DNA of 8,392 bases from Candidatus Omnitrophota bacterium (GTDB lineage Bacteria > Omnitrophota > Gorgyraeia > Gygaellales > Profunditerraquicolaceae), in contig VGKM01000045.1 of NCBI GenBank assembly GCA_016867005.1, forward strand, positions 1 through 8,392, given 5' to 3'. Made by a program: the position numbers and the translations under genes. Shown in pieces: positions 1 to 5,748 of this stretch. The number at the start of each line of letters is the position of its first letter. Position 1 is the stretch's first letter. The notes beneath the pieces are model-generated. The model saw only the letters and a program-made list of their open reading frames with translations, ran no database searches and was not told where the DNA came from.

Positions 1-1
1 T

Positions 2-250
2 CTTTACACCGGTTATAGCGTTCCGCCGTTCTATGATTCTTTGATTGCCAAGCTTATTGTCCATGCTGATGATCGCAAACAGGCAATTGCCAGGATGCGC
101 AGAGCGTTGGGTGAGTTTATGGTGGAGGGGATAAAAACAACTATACAGTTTCATCTCAAGGTGCTTGAAAACCCCGATTTTCAGCGAGGCGACTATTCGA
201 CAAAGTTTATTGAAGAAAAACTGCTCAAGGTGGCACATGATACGAAGTAA
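2..250 (+). CDS. accC: Biotin carboxylase, C-terminal fragment (5' end outside window)
   Basis: This is the last 82 residues of a biotin carboxylase, open to the left edge. The enzyme uses ATP and bicarbonate to carboxylate biotin on its carrier protein, the first half-reaction of acetyl-CoA carboxylase in fatty-acid synthesis. The visible part is the end of the C-terminal biotin-carboxylase domain. It opens with a GYSVPPFYDSLIAKLI motif, followed by AIARMRRAL and then VEGIKTT, all strongly conserved in AccC (E. coli has GYTVPPYYDSMIGKLI and DGIKTN). It ends about 24 residues after the GIKTT-HLKVLENPDF block, the normal end of AccC, so there is no fused carrier domain. Stop TAA is at 248-250. 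The next gene starts inside it, with 14 nt of overlap. The subunit of a two-subunit pyruvate carboxylase has a similar end and cannot be fully excluded from this fragment, but AccC is the better match. Confidence 0.93.
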   Translation, partial: LYTGYSVPPFYDSLIAKLIVHADDRKQAIARMRRALGEFMVEGIKTTIQFHLKVLENPDFQRGDYSTKFIEEKLLKVAHDTK

Positions 251-773
251 TCCCCAGGGTGATTTGCCCAAGATAGATAAATCAGCGTTTATTGATCCGA
301 CGGCGGTTGTGATCGGAAAAGTTAAGATAGGCAGGAATGTGTTGGTTGCTCCGGGCGCGGTTATTCGGGCCGATGAGGCAGGGAGTTCAATCTCGATCGG
401 GGATAATTGTAATGTGCAGGACAGGGTGATTATCCATGCTCTTGGGAAGAGTGCGGTGAGAATTGGGAAAAACACGTCATTGTCGCACGGCTGCATTGTC
501 CACGGTCCTTGCGGGATCGGCAAAGAGTGTTTTATCGGTTTTGGCTCCGTTATTTTTAAAGCCACCTTGCATAAGTGCGTCTTTGTTAAGTTTTTGGCTG
601 TAGTTTCAGGAGTTGTTATACCCGCTCGGAGGTTAGTCGGTGACGGAATGGTGGTTGATACGGCAGAGAAAGTGAAAAAATTGACTTTAGCTTCTACGGA
701 ATCAGAAAAATTTACCCGAAACGTGTTAAAGGCGAATCTTGAGTTAACTCGAGGATATAAAAAGGAGGCATGA
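237..773 (+). CDS. Gamma-class carbonic anhydrase (CamH-like, left-handed beta-helix)
   Basis: This 178-residue protein made of hexapeptide repeats is predicted to interconvert CO2 and bicarbonate in the cytoplasm. The start is ATG 237, preceded by AAGGTGG at 227-233 and overlapping accC. An upstream in-frame ATG at 165 would overlap accC by 86 nt with no reason to prefer it. The zinc ligands of the Methanosarcina enzyme Cam (His81, His117, His122) appear as His67 (IIHAL), His84 and His89 (SHGCIVHGP). Active-site Arg59, Asp61, Glu62, Gln75 and Asp76 appear as Arg44, Asp46, Glu47, Gln61 and Asp62. The C-terminal helix (GDGMVVDTAEKVKKL, ending in RGYKKEA) also resembles Cam. The acidic loop carrying the proton-shuttle Glu84 is absent, with Gly70 at that place, as in the CamH branch. 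There is no signal peptide. Placement directly after accC suggests bicarbonate supply to the carboxylase. A non-enzymatic gamma-CA homologue such as the PaaY/YrdA type is less likely given the full zinc site. Confidence 0.88.
   Translation: MIRSNPQGDLPKIDKSAFIDPTAVVIGKVKIGRNVLVAPGAVIRADEAGSSISIGDNCNVQDRVIIHALGKSAVRIGKNTSLSHGCIVHGPCGIGKECFIGFGSVIFKATLHKCVFVKFLAVVSGVVIPARRLVGDGMVVDTAEKVKKLTLASTESEKFTRNVLKANLELTRGYKKEA
761..768 (+). promoter_or_regulatory. Ribosome binding site that sets the purE start
   Basis: AAAGGAGG lies in the last codons of the carbonic anhydrase gene. It is 7 nt from ATG 776 but only 1 nt from ATG 770, so it supports translation from 776 and a 169-residue PurE. Confidence 0.75.
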
Positions 774-775
774 TT

Positions 776-1285
776 ATGACAGATAAGGCTCTTGTTGGTA
801 TTGTTATGGGAAGCGACTCGGATTTAGAAACTATGCAGGAGACAACAAAGGTATTAGAGAAGTTTGGTATTAGCTATGAGGTAAATATTATTTCCGCGCA
901 TCGTACTCCGCAACGGGCTCATGAATACGCCGTAAGCGCGGAAAAAAGAGGCCTTGAAGTCATAATTGCAGCAGCCGGAGGGGCGGCGCACTTAGCCGGG
1001 GTAATGGCTGCCTGGACAGTTCTCCCCGTGATCGGTGTTCCTATGCAGACGCAGTTATCCGGTGGTTTAGATTCGCTTCTTTCTATGGTGCAGATGCCCG
1101 GCGGGGTACCGGTGGCTTGCGTTGCCACAGGTAAGGCCGGAGCCAAGAACGCCGCGTTGTTAGCCGCGCAAATCATAGGCATTAAGTATTCAGAGGTTAG
1201 AGAAAAGATGAGAACATATAAACAAAAAATGGCTGACGAGGTCGAAGAGAAAAACAGGAAGATAAAGGAGGCAAAAAGTGGGTAG
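776..1285 (+). CDS. purE: N5-carboxyaminoimidazole ribonucleotide mutase, class I PurE
   Basis: PurE moves the carboxylate of N5-CAIR from N5 to C4, giving CAIR in de novo purine synthesis. It normally works after PurK, which is not in this window. The 169-residue length is typical. Visible motifs are the nucleotide-binding start VGIVMGSDSDLETM (residues 7-20), SAHRTP (40-45) with the catalytic His42, the loop IIAAAGGAAHLAGVMAA, and QMPGGVPVACVATGKAGAKNAALLAAQI. SAHRTP is the class I (PurK-dependent) form. Class II AIR carboxylases usually have SAHKGP there. The C-terminal 35 residues are lysine- and glutamate-rich, a charged helix. The start at 776 is chosen over 770 from ribosome-binding-site spacing. 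The gene lies 2 nt after the carbonic anhydrase stop, and its end overlaps the next gene by 8 nt, so it is in the middle of a coupled operon. Together with biotin carboxylase and carbonic anhydrase it forms a group dealing with bicarbonate-derived carboxylates. Confidence 0.96.
   Translation: MTDKALVGIVMGSDSDLETMQETTKVLEKFGISYEVNIISAHRTPQRAHEYAVSAEKRGLEVIIAAAGGAAHLAGVMAAWTVLPVIGVPMQTQLSGGLDSLLSMVQMPGGVPVACVATGKAGAKNAALLAAQIIGIKYSEVREKMRTYKQKMADEVEEKNRKIKEAKSG
1264..1271 (+). promoter_or_regulatory. Ribosome binding site for a GTG start
   Basis: AAAGGAGG sits inside the end of purE, 6 nt before GTG 1278. It is the main support for calling the following small unknown gene real and for using the rare GTG start overlapping the purE stop. 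Confidence 0.7.
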
Positions 1286-1625
1286 CGAAAAATCAAAAGT
1301 AGAATTTAACGTCCAGGACGATTTAATTGAGATTCGCTATTTTGATACCCCTAAGGACGAGCGGTATCGATCCTGGAAGCTTCCTGTATCAATAGCGGAT
1401 AGCGTAATTGCATGGCGGCAAAAGATAAATAAGCAAAAGAGCACCTTCCCTTTAAGAGAAAGAACCAAGGTGTGCGAGATTACTATGAATTCGGATAAGA
1501 GCGTTGAAATAAAATCATTGGATTCTATGGGGCGGACTAATATGCCTGGTTGGAGTTTGCCTATTCTTGCGGTTGATAACTTAGGTGAGTGGAGAGTAAA
1601 CACCAGAACTAAAGGAAAGGAATAA
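1278..1625 (+). CDS. Unknown 115-residue protein with an internal two-fold repeat
   Basis: I do not recognise a family. It is a small, soluble, charged protein with no signal peptide or membrane segment. Its reality is supported by a strong ribosome binding site, an 8-nt overlap with purE, a 2-nt gap to the aminotransferase gene, and a conserved internal duplication. Residues 17-50 and 76-109 align over 34 positions without a gap. Both show (I/V)EI(R/K), then D, then WxLP, then D five residues after LP, then WR, and nine positions are identical. The similarity extends weakly toward each unit's start at KV (7-8 and 64-65). Each unit may be a small beta-rich module ending in a tryptophan-bearing strand or helix, so the protein is probably a pseudo-dimer or a tandem binding domain. 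Position between purE and the aminotransferase suggests co-expression with central metabolism but gives no specific function. There are two cysteine-free faces and only one Cys (66), so metal binding through Cys is unlikely. Confidence 0.85.
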   Translation: MGSEKSKVEFNVQDDLIEIRYFDTPKDERYRSWKLPVSIADSVIAWRQKINKQKSTFPLRERTKVCEITMNSDKSVEIKSLDSMGRTNMPGWSLPILAVDNLGEWRVNTRTKGKE

Positions 1626-1627
1626 CT

Positions 1628-2818
1628 ATGTTACTGTCAGATAAAGTAAGGCATATCAGCCCTTCGCCGACATTAAGCATTACTGCAAAAGCTAATAAGA
1701 TGAAGGCCGAAGGTATAAATATCATAGGTTTTGGGGCGGGTGAACCGGATTTTGATACGCCGCTTAACATCAAAGAGGCAGCTAAGAAGGCGATAGATAA
1801 AGGTTTTACTAAATATACGCCGACTGCGGGAATAAAAGAATTAAAAGAAGCTATCTGTGCCAAGTTCAAAAAAGACAATAATCTGGAGTATGCTCCTGAT
1901 GAAGTCCTTGTGTCCTGCGGCGCGAAGCATTCCATATTTAATATTGTTTTAGCGCTTTGCGGGGAGGGTGACGAAGTGATATTGCCGTCGCCTTACTGGG
2001 TAAGTTATCCAGAGATGGTTAAGGTCGCGGGGGCAAAATCTGTAATACTCAATACCACACAAGAAACAAAGTTCAAGATAACGCCAGAGCAGTTGAAAAA
2101 CGCCATAAATCAAAAAACAAAACTACTTATTCTTAATTCTCCGTCTAATCCTACGGGTATGGTTTATAGCGAGCAGGAACTTAAAGAGATAAGCAAGATA
2201 GTTCTCAAGGCTGGAATTTATTGCCTTGCCGACGAGATTTACGAAAAAGTAATTTACGATGAGAATCACATCAGCATAGCGTCATTAGGCAGCGAGATGA
2301 AGCAGAAGACGATAGTGGTCAACGGGGTGTCTAAAGCATACTCTATGACCGGCTGGCGCATCGGCTATTGCGCGGGGCCAAAGGAAATTATTCAAGCGAT
2401 GTCTAATCTGCAAGATCATTCCACTTCTAACCCAACGTCAATAGCGCAGGCGGCAAGCGTTGAAGCGCTGACCGGCAGTCAAGACGATCTATCGAAAATG
2501 GTGGCGGAGTTTAAAGAGAGGCGCGATTTTATGGTCAATAGAGTAAATGCGATTAAGGGCTTGCATACGCTGAAACCGCAAGGGGCCTTTTATTGCTGGA
2601 TAAATATATCAAGTATCCTGAATAAAAGTATTAACAACAAAAAAATATCTAATTCCCTTGAATTGACAGACGTGCTTCTTCAGGCCGCGCATGTTGCTGT
2701 GGTCCCTGGAGGTGTATTTGGTGATGATAATTACATCCGGCTTTCGTACGCAACCTCAATGGGGAATATTGTTGAAGGTTTGAATCGGATCGAGAATTTT
2801 ATTAGCAAAATAAACTGA
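1628..2818 (+). CDS. aspC: Aspartate-type aminotransferase, PLP-dependent class I (subgroup Ib)
   Basis: This 396-residue fold-type-I PLP enzyme is predicted to interconvert aspartate plus 2-oxoglutarate with oxaloacetate plus glutamate in the cytosol. The overall pattern is that of the Thermus/Bacillus subgroup Ib. Visible features are GAGEPDFDTP (37-45), KYTPTAGI (62-69), SPYWVSYPEM with the PLP-stacking Trp124 (121-130), SPSNPTG (171-177), ADEIYE with the cofactor-binding Asp202 and Tyr205, the Schiff-base Lys236 in VSKAYSMTGWRIGY, and the substrate carboxylate-binding Arg371 in YIRLSYATS. Ser13, Thr15 and Lys100 align with the Thermus residues that read the acidic side chain, which supports a dicarboxylic substrate. 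Some Ib enzymes also act on prephenate, so a second role in tyrosine/phenylalanine synthesis is possible. ATG 1628 follows AAAGGAAAGGAA (1611-1622) and a 2-nt gap from the small unknown gene. Its product oxaloacetate is the substrate of the next gene's enzyme. Confidence 0.93.
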   Translation: MLLSDKVRHISPSPTLSITAKANKMKAEGINIIGFGAGEPDFDTPLNIKEAAKKAIDKGFTKYTPTAGIKELKEAICAKFKKDNNLEYAPDEVLVSCGAKHSIFNIVLALCGEGDEVILPSPYWVSYPEMVKVAGAKSVILNTTQETKFKITPEQLKNAINQKTKLLILNSPSNPTGMVYSEQELKEISKIVLKAGIYCLADEIYEKVIYDENHISIASLGSEMKQKTIVVNGVSKAYSMTGWRIGYCAGPKEIIQAMSNLQDHSTSNPTSIAQAASVEALTGSQDDLSKMVAEFKERRDFMVNRVNAIKGLHTLKPQGAFYCWINISSILNKSINNKKISNSLELTDVLLQAAHVAVVPGGVFGDDNYIRLSYATSMGNIVEGLNRIENFISKIN

Positions 2819-2845
2819 TATTGATGTGCTAAAGAGAGGTGGCAG

Positions 2846-4141
2846 ATGAATAACCCGAGATCAGATCAGCCGTCCGAGACGGCAAAAATAACAATCGGCG
2901 ATAAGGTTGTCTCTTGTCCTGTTGTCACAGGTGTTGAGAATGAGAAGGCCCTGGATATATCAGGACTGCGCAACCAAACAGGTTATGTAACGTATGATGA
3001 GGGGTATGCCAATACCGCCTCCTGCTTAAGCAGTATCACTTTCATAGACGGGGAGAAAGGGATCTTGCGATATAGAGGGATCCCTGTTGAAGAACTTGCC
3101 GAAAAGAGAAGCTTTATTGAAGTCGCTCATTTGCTGATTTTCGGGCACTTGCCGTCAGTTTCGGAAAAAAGCGCTTTTTCCAAGCTTCTTACCAGCAACT
3201 GCATGATCCATGACAATATGGTCAAGCTTTTCGACAACTTGCCCAGTTCAAGTCACCCCATGGCCACATTGTCGGCGATGGTGGTGACACTCTCCGCTTA
3301 TTATCCTGAATTAATAAAGCCTGAGATGAGCGCGGAGGAGATGAATAAGATTATTGCCGAACTTCTTGCCAAGATCAGGACTCTTGCGGCGTATTCATAT
3401 AAAAAATCTATCGGCGAGCCTATCATTTACCCGAAACGCGAGTATAAATATGTGGAAAACTTTCTTCATATGATGTTTTCTACGCCTGTAGATGAATACC
3501 CTCTGGATAAGGAAGTGGTTGATGCCTTAGAGAAGATACTCATTCTTCACGCCGATCATGAGCAGAACTGCAGTACTTCAACCGTACGGTTGGTGGGAAG
3601 TTCAAAGGCCAATCTTTTTGCATCTATCTCTGCGGGTATTTGTGCCCTCTGGGGGCCTTTACACGGCGGGGCTAATCAAGCTGTTATTGAGATGCTTGAG
3701 GAGATCGTCAGGGACGGGGGAGATGTCAAAAAAGTGATTGAGAAAGCAAAGGACAAAAATAATCCCTTTCTGCTCATGGGTTTTGGCCATCGTATTTATA
3801 AGAATTTTGATCCCCGCGCAAAGGTCATCAAAGGTATATGCGATACGGTGCTCACGAAGCTGGGGATAAATGATCCTTGCCTTGAGGTTGCAAAAACGAT
3901 AGAGGAAGCGGCTCTGAAAGATGATTTCTTCATTCAGCGCAAACTCTATCCCAACGTTGATTTTTACAGCGGCATAATTCTTCGCGCGATCGGTATACCG
4001 ACGAATATGTTTACCGTTATCTTTGCCATGGGGCGGCTTCCCGGATGGATCGCGCACTGGAAGGAGCAATGCGAGTCTCCCAATAAAAAGATCGGGCGGC
4101 CCCGTCAAATCTATGTCGGGGCTCCGCTCACACATATATAA
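2846..4141 (+). CDS. gltA: Citrate synthase, GltA (type II) family
   Basis: Citrate synthase condenses acetyl-CoA and oxaloacetate to citrate, the entry step of the TCA cycle or of glutamate synthesis. The protein is full length (431 residues against 427 in E. coli) and close to E. coli GltA throughout. It shares TASCxSxITFIDGxxGIL(x)YRGIP near residues 57-80, ILHADHEQN (233-241), WGPLHGGAN (269-277), LMGFGHRIYKN (310-320), KLYPNVDFYSGIIL (366-379) and FTVIFAMGRLPGWIAHW (389-405). The catalytic triad equivalent to E. coli His264, His305 and Asp362 is His273, His315 and Asp372. The roughly 45-residue N-terminal beta domain typical of the hexameric, NADH-regulated type II enzymes is present, so similar allostery is plausible but not shown. 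ATG 2846 follows GAGAGGTGG (2834-2842). The 27-nt gap after the aminotransferase suggests the same transcript. A 2-methylcitrate synthase is unlikely, since those lack this N-terminal domain and have different motifs. Confidence 0.97.
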   Translation: MNNPRSDQPSETAKITIGDKVVSCPVVTGVENEKALDISGLRNQTGYVTYDEGYANTASCLSSITFIDGEKGILRYRGIPVEELAEKRSFIEVAHLLIFGHLPSVSEKSAFSKLLTSNCMIHDNMVKLFDNLPSSSHPMATLSAMVVTLSAYYPELIKPEMSAEEMNKIIAELLAKIRTLAAYSYKKSIGEPIIYPKREYKYVENFLHMMFSTPVDEYPLDKEVVDALEKILILHADHEQNCSTSTVRLVGSSKANLFASISAGICALWGPLHGGANQAVIEMLEEIVRDGGDVKKVIEKAKDKNNPFLLMGFGHRIYKNFDPRAKVIKGICDTVLTKLGINDPCLEVAKTIEEAALKDDFFIQRKLYPNVDFYSGIILRAIGIPTNMFTVIFAMGRLPGWIAHWKEQCESPNKKIGRPRQIYVGAPLTHI

Positions 4142-4176
4142 CAATGTCCATTTAAACAAATATTTGGATTAACGGC

Positions 4177-5106
4177 ATGGTAAAGAAGATATTTTTATTC
4201 ACAACGGTAATTCTATTTGCGGGATTGACGGGATTTTTTGGCCGCCAGTATTACGACCAGTATCAAAATGTCAAGCATGAGAGGCAGTTAAAAAATGCGC
4301 GAGAAGCTTCATGGAATGAGTTACGGCACCGCATTAATGATGAAATAAAAGAATTCAAGGGCGAGGCCGGGATAGTAATTAAAGACCTGCAGACCGGCTG
4401 TGAATTTTCATACAACAAAGCGAAACTGTTTCCATCGGCAAGCCTCGCGAAGATTCCTATTATGGCGGCATCTTTCCTTGCGGCAGATCAGGGGAGGATA
4501 AAACTCGACCGCAACATTGCTCTAAAGGGGTCAGATAAACTCACCGGTTCGGGCGCGTTGAAGGATATGCCTTCAGGGACGACTTTCAGCGTGGAGCGGC
4601 TTATCGGACTTATGATTTATGATAGCGATAATACCGCCACCAATATGGTTACAAATACGGTTGGCATGGATTACTTGGGAAAGGCTTTTAAGAACTTTGG
4701 GTTGAAAAATACGGATCTATCCAGAAAGATCGCTGACTATAAGTCCCGCGATAACGGTATAGAAAATTACACAACAGCGGAAGACATGGCTTTGCTTCTT
4801 GAGAAGATGTATGGCCGGAATTTAGGCAATAAGTCTGTTTCGGAGAAATGCATCGCTATGCTTAAATTGACGCGCATGAATGATCGTATCCCGAAGTATT
4901 TACCCGTAGAAACCATCGTTGCGCATAAGACAGGACTTGAAAAAGAAGTATGCCATGATGTTGGTATTGTTTTTACGAGCAAGGGAGATTTTATTATTTG
5001 CATTCTGATTAAGCACGCGAATTCCAACAGTGTTCCCTCTAAGGAATTGATTGCAAAAATATCCATGCACACATATGGATATTTTATCGGTTTAAAAAAG
5101 CAGTAG
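4177..5106 (+). CDS. Membrane-anchored class-A beta-lactamase-fold serine hydrolase
   Basis: This 309-residue protein has an uncleaved-looking N-terminal membrane helix (about residues 5-22, preceded by KK), a charged linker or short coiled coil (23-60), and a beta-lactamase-type catalytic domain outside the membrane. The catalytic triad motifs are complete: SxxK with nucleophile Ser89 and Lys92 (PSASLAKIPIM), SDN at 150-152 (IYDSDNTATN) and KTG at 251-253 (VAHKTG). The Glu166-x-x-x-Asn170 pair of true class A beta-lactamases is not visible in the omega-loop region. Residues 180-199 read DLSRKIADYK then SRDNGIENYT. A similar loop with ENYTTAEDM is common in the beta-lactamase2 family of non-lactamase serine hydrolases. 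Slow deacylation of beta-lactams and a peptidoglycan-related or other amide/ester substrate are therefore more likely than resistance. The gene begins 35 nt after gltA without a clear Shine-Dalgarno sequence and may have its own promoter. It is the last gene before a 642-nt gap. Confidence 0.85.
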   Translation: MVKKIFLFTTVILFAGLTGFFGRQYYDQYQNVKHERQLKNAREASWNELRHRINDEIKEFKGEAGIVIKDLQTGCEFSYNKAKLFPSASLAKIPIMAASFLAADQGRIKLDRNIALKGSDKLTGSGALKDMPSGTTFSVERLIGLMIYDSDNTATNMVTNTVGMDYLGKAFKNFGLKNTDLSRKIADYKSRDNGIENYTTAEDMALLLEKMYGRNLGNKSVSEKCIAMLKLTRMNDRIPKYLPVETIVAHKTGLEKEVCHDVGIVFTSKGDFIICILIKHANSNSVPSKELIAKISMHTYGYFIGLKKQ

Positions 5107-5344
5107 TTTCAACTTCACCTTTTCGATTCTTTGGAAGTCTCTGTTTTTCTCAAAGTGAATCTGTATATGAAGCGCGGGGGAAAGTTCTCGTTATCTCCTT
5201 GCTTGTTTTTGTACGCAGTATCCTGAAATAGCGCAGAAGATCATGACAATGACGCCATTAAAGTAAGCGAGTATTTCGTAAAACCCCCTCCCGTTAACTA
5301 TCCTTCCCAATCTTTTCATTTATTCAAGAGTCATATTGTGCTAA

Positions 5345-5661
5345 TATAAAAAAATAGAAGAAAACGAGATTACCATTAATAACCCCTACGATCAGCAACG
5401 GCTAGAGGAGGTTGTTAATCTATTCTCTCAGGCAGATAGGAGGAGCCTTGGCGAATTATTAAATTCTAGAGGTGAAAGAAAAGCAGAGCTGGATAGCCAA
5501 ATAGAGAAATGCGACAAGAAAGTAATCCGCGACAGGCCTGATCGGTCGGGCAAGAAATACAATCTGACTCAAGTGGCACATCTCTTAAAAGTCCATCGCC
5601 AGACACTGTTTTAGACATTGAGAACCTGATGAAGTGGAGAAATATGGTAAAATTGGATTAA
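5345..5661 (+). pseudogene. Broken gene for a small helix-turn-helix DNA-binding protein
   Basis: A frame open from 5345 to TAG 5612-5614 encodes about 80-89 residues. It has an amphipathic, charged N-terminal part (LEEVVNLFSQADRRSLGELL, then KAELDSQIEK), a basic linker, and YNLTQVAHLLKVHRQTLF just before the stop. That last segment fits the first two helices of a MerR/excisionase-type HTH (pattern YTLTEVAKLLGVSRQTLYRW). In the +1 frame, 5608-5661 continues with VLDIENLMKWRNMVKLD and TAA 5659-5661, which looks like the C-terminal helix of such a domain. About 20-25 residues of the wing appear to be missing between the two parts, and the join is out of frame. There is no ATG, GTG or TTG in frame before the conserved part; the only near-cognate start of note is ATT 5369. 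The likely original role was DNA binding. Which family it came from and what it regulated cannot be told. Confidence 0.6.
5603..5623 (+). repeat. Imperfect 21-nt direct repeat, copy 1
   Basis: This copy matches 5706-5726 at 17 of 21 positions, with a perfect core GTTTTAGACA (5608-5617). It spans the stop and frame break of the degenerate HTH gene. Confidence 0.45.
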
Positions 5662-5705
5662 AAAAGTATCAAAAACGCGTCTTAGTCGTATACATTCATC
5701 TACTC

Positions 5706-5726
5706 ATACAGTTTTAGACACTTAGA
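5706..5726 (+). repeat. Imperfect 21-nt direct repeat, copy 2
   Basis: This second copy lies 103 nt downstream of the first, with the perfect core at 5711-5720. It is 22 nt before the miaB start codon, in the stretch where a promoter or leader would be expected. Confidence 0.45.
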
Positions 5727-5748
5727 GGCAATACCACAACACATTCAT

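Larger units (their letters stand above)
5107..5748. other. 642-nt stretch without an intact plus-strand gene
   Basis: The stretch separates two dense same-strand gene clusters. The left half (5107-5344) has no convincing gene. The only open frame of note is on the minus strand, ATG 5319 to TAA 5191, 42 codons. Its product has a hydrophobic run (ILAYFNGVIVMIFCAISGY), but there is no Shine-Dalgarno sequence. Past that stop the same minus frame stays open to 5092. The right half (5345-5661) holds a broken HTH gene. From 5662 to 5748 the DNA is A/T-rich with one copy of a 21-nt repeat and leads into miaB. I see no strong stem-loop plus T-run terminator and no good sigma70 promoter, only weak partial matches. 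The region looks like a decayed or rearranged junction. Confidence 0.7.

Noticed and set aside
165..236. Earlier in-frame ATG for the carbonic anhydrase gene
   Set aside because: It would overlap accC by 86 nt and add 24 residues with no resemblance to the family, while ATG 237 has AAGGTGG at good spacing.
2..250. Pyruvate carboxylase biotin-carboxylase subunit as an alternative for the first gene, attractive because later genes use oxaloacetate
   Set aside because: The fragment matches typical AccC C-termini in sequence and length, and no carboxyltransferase gene is visible. It is kept only as a caution.
770..775. ATG 770 as the purE start
   Set aside because: It lies 1 nt from the AAAGGAGG site, which is too close. 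ATG 776 is at a normal 7-nt distance and gives the usual N-terminus.
919..1296. Long minus-strand frame opposite purE
   Set aside because: It is fully covered by well-conserved purE on the plus strand and its translation looks like no protein. It is a shadow frame.
3659..4159. 166-codon minus-strand frame opposite the end of gltA
   Set aside because: It lies opposite the most conserved part of citrate synthase, with no ribosome binding site and no recognisable motif.
5107..5160. Possible terminator after the serine hydrolase gene (ACTTC 5112-5116 pairing with GAAGT 5134-5138, then T-rich DNA)
   Set aside because: The stem is only 5 bp around a 17-nt loop, and the T-run starts several bases after the stem. 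This is too weak to call.
5319..5347. Possible extended -10 promoter (TGCTAATAT at 5339-5347) before the broken HTH gene
   Set aside because: The hexamer matches TATAAT at only 4 of 6 positions and the -35 region (TTTATT) is poor. In A/T-rich DNA this is expected by chance.
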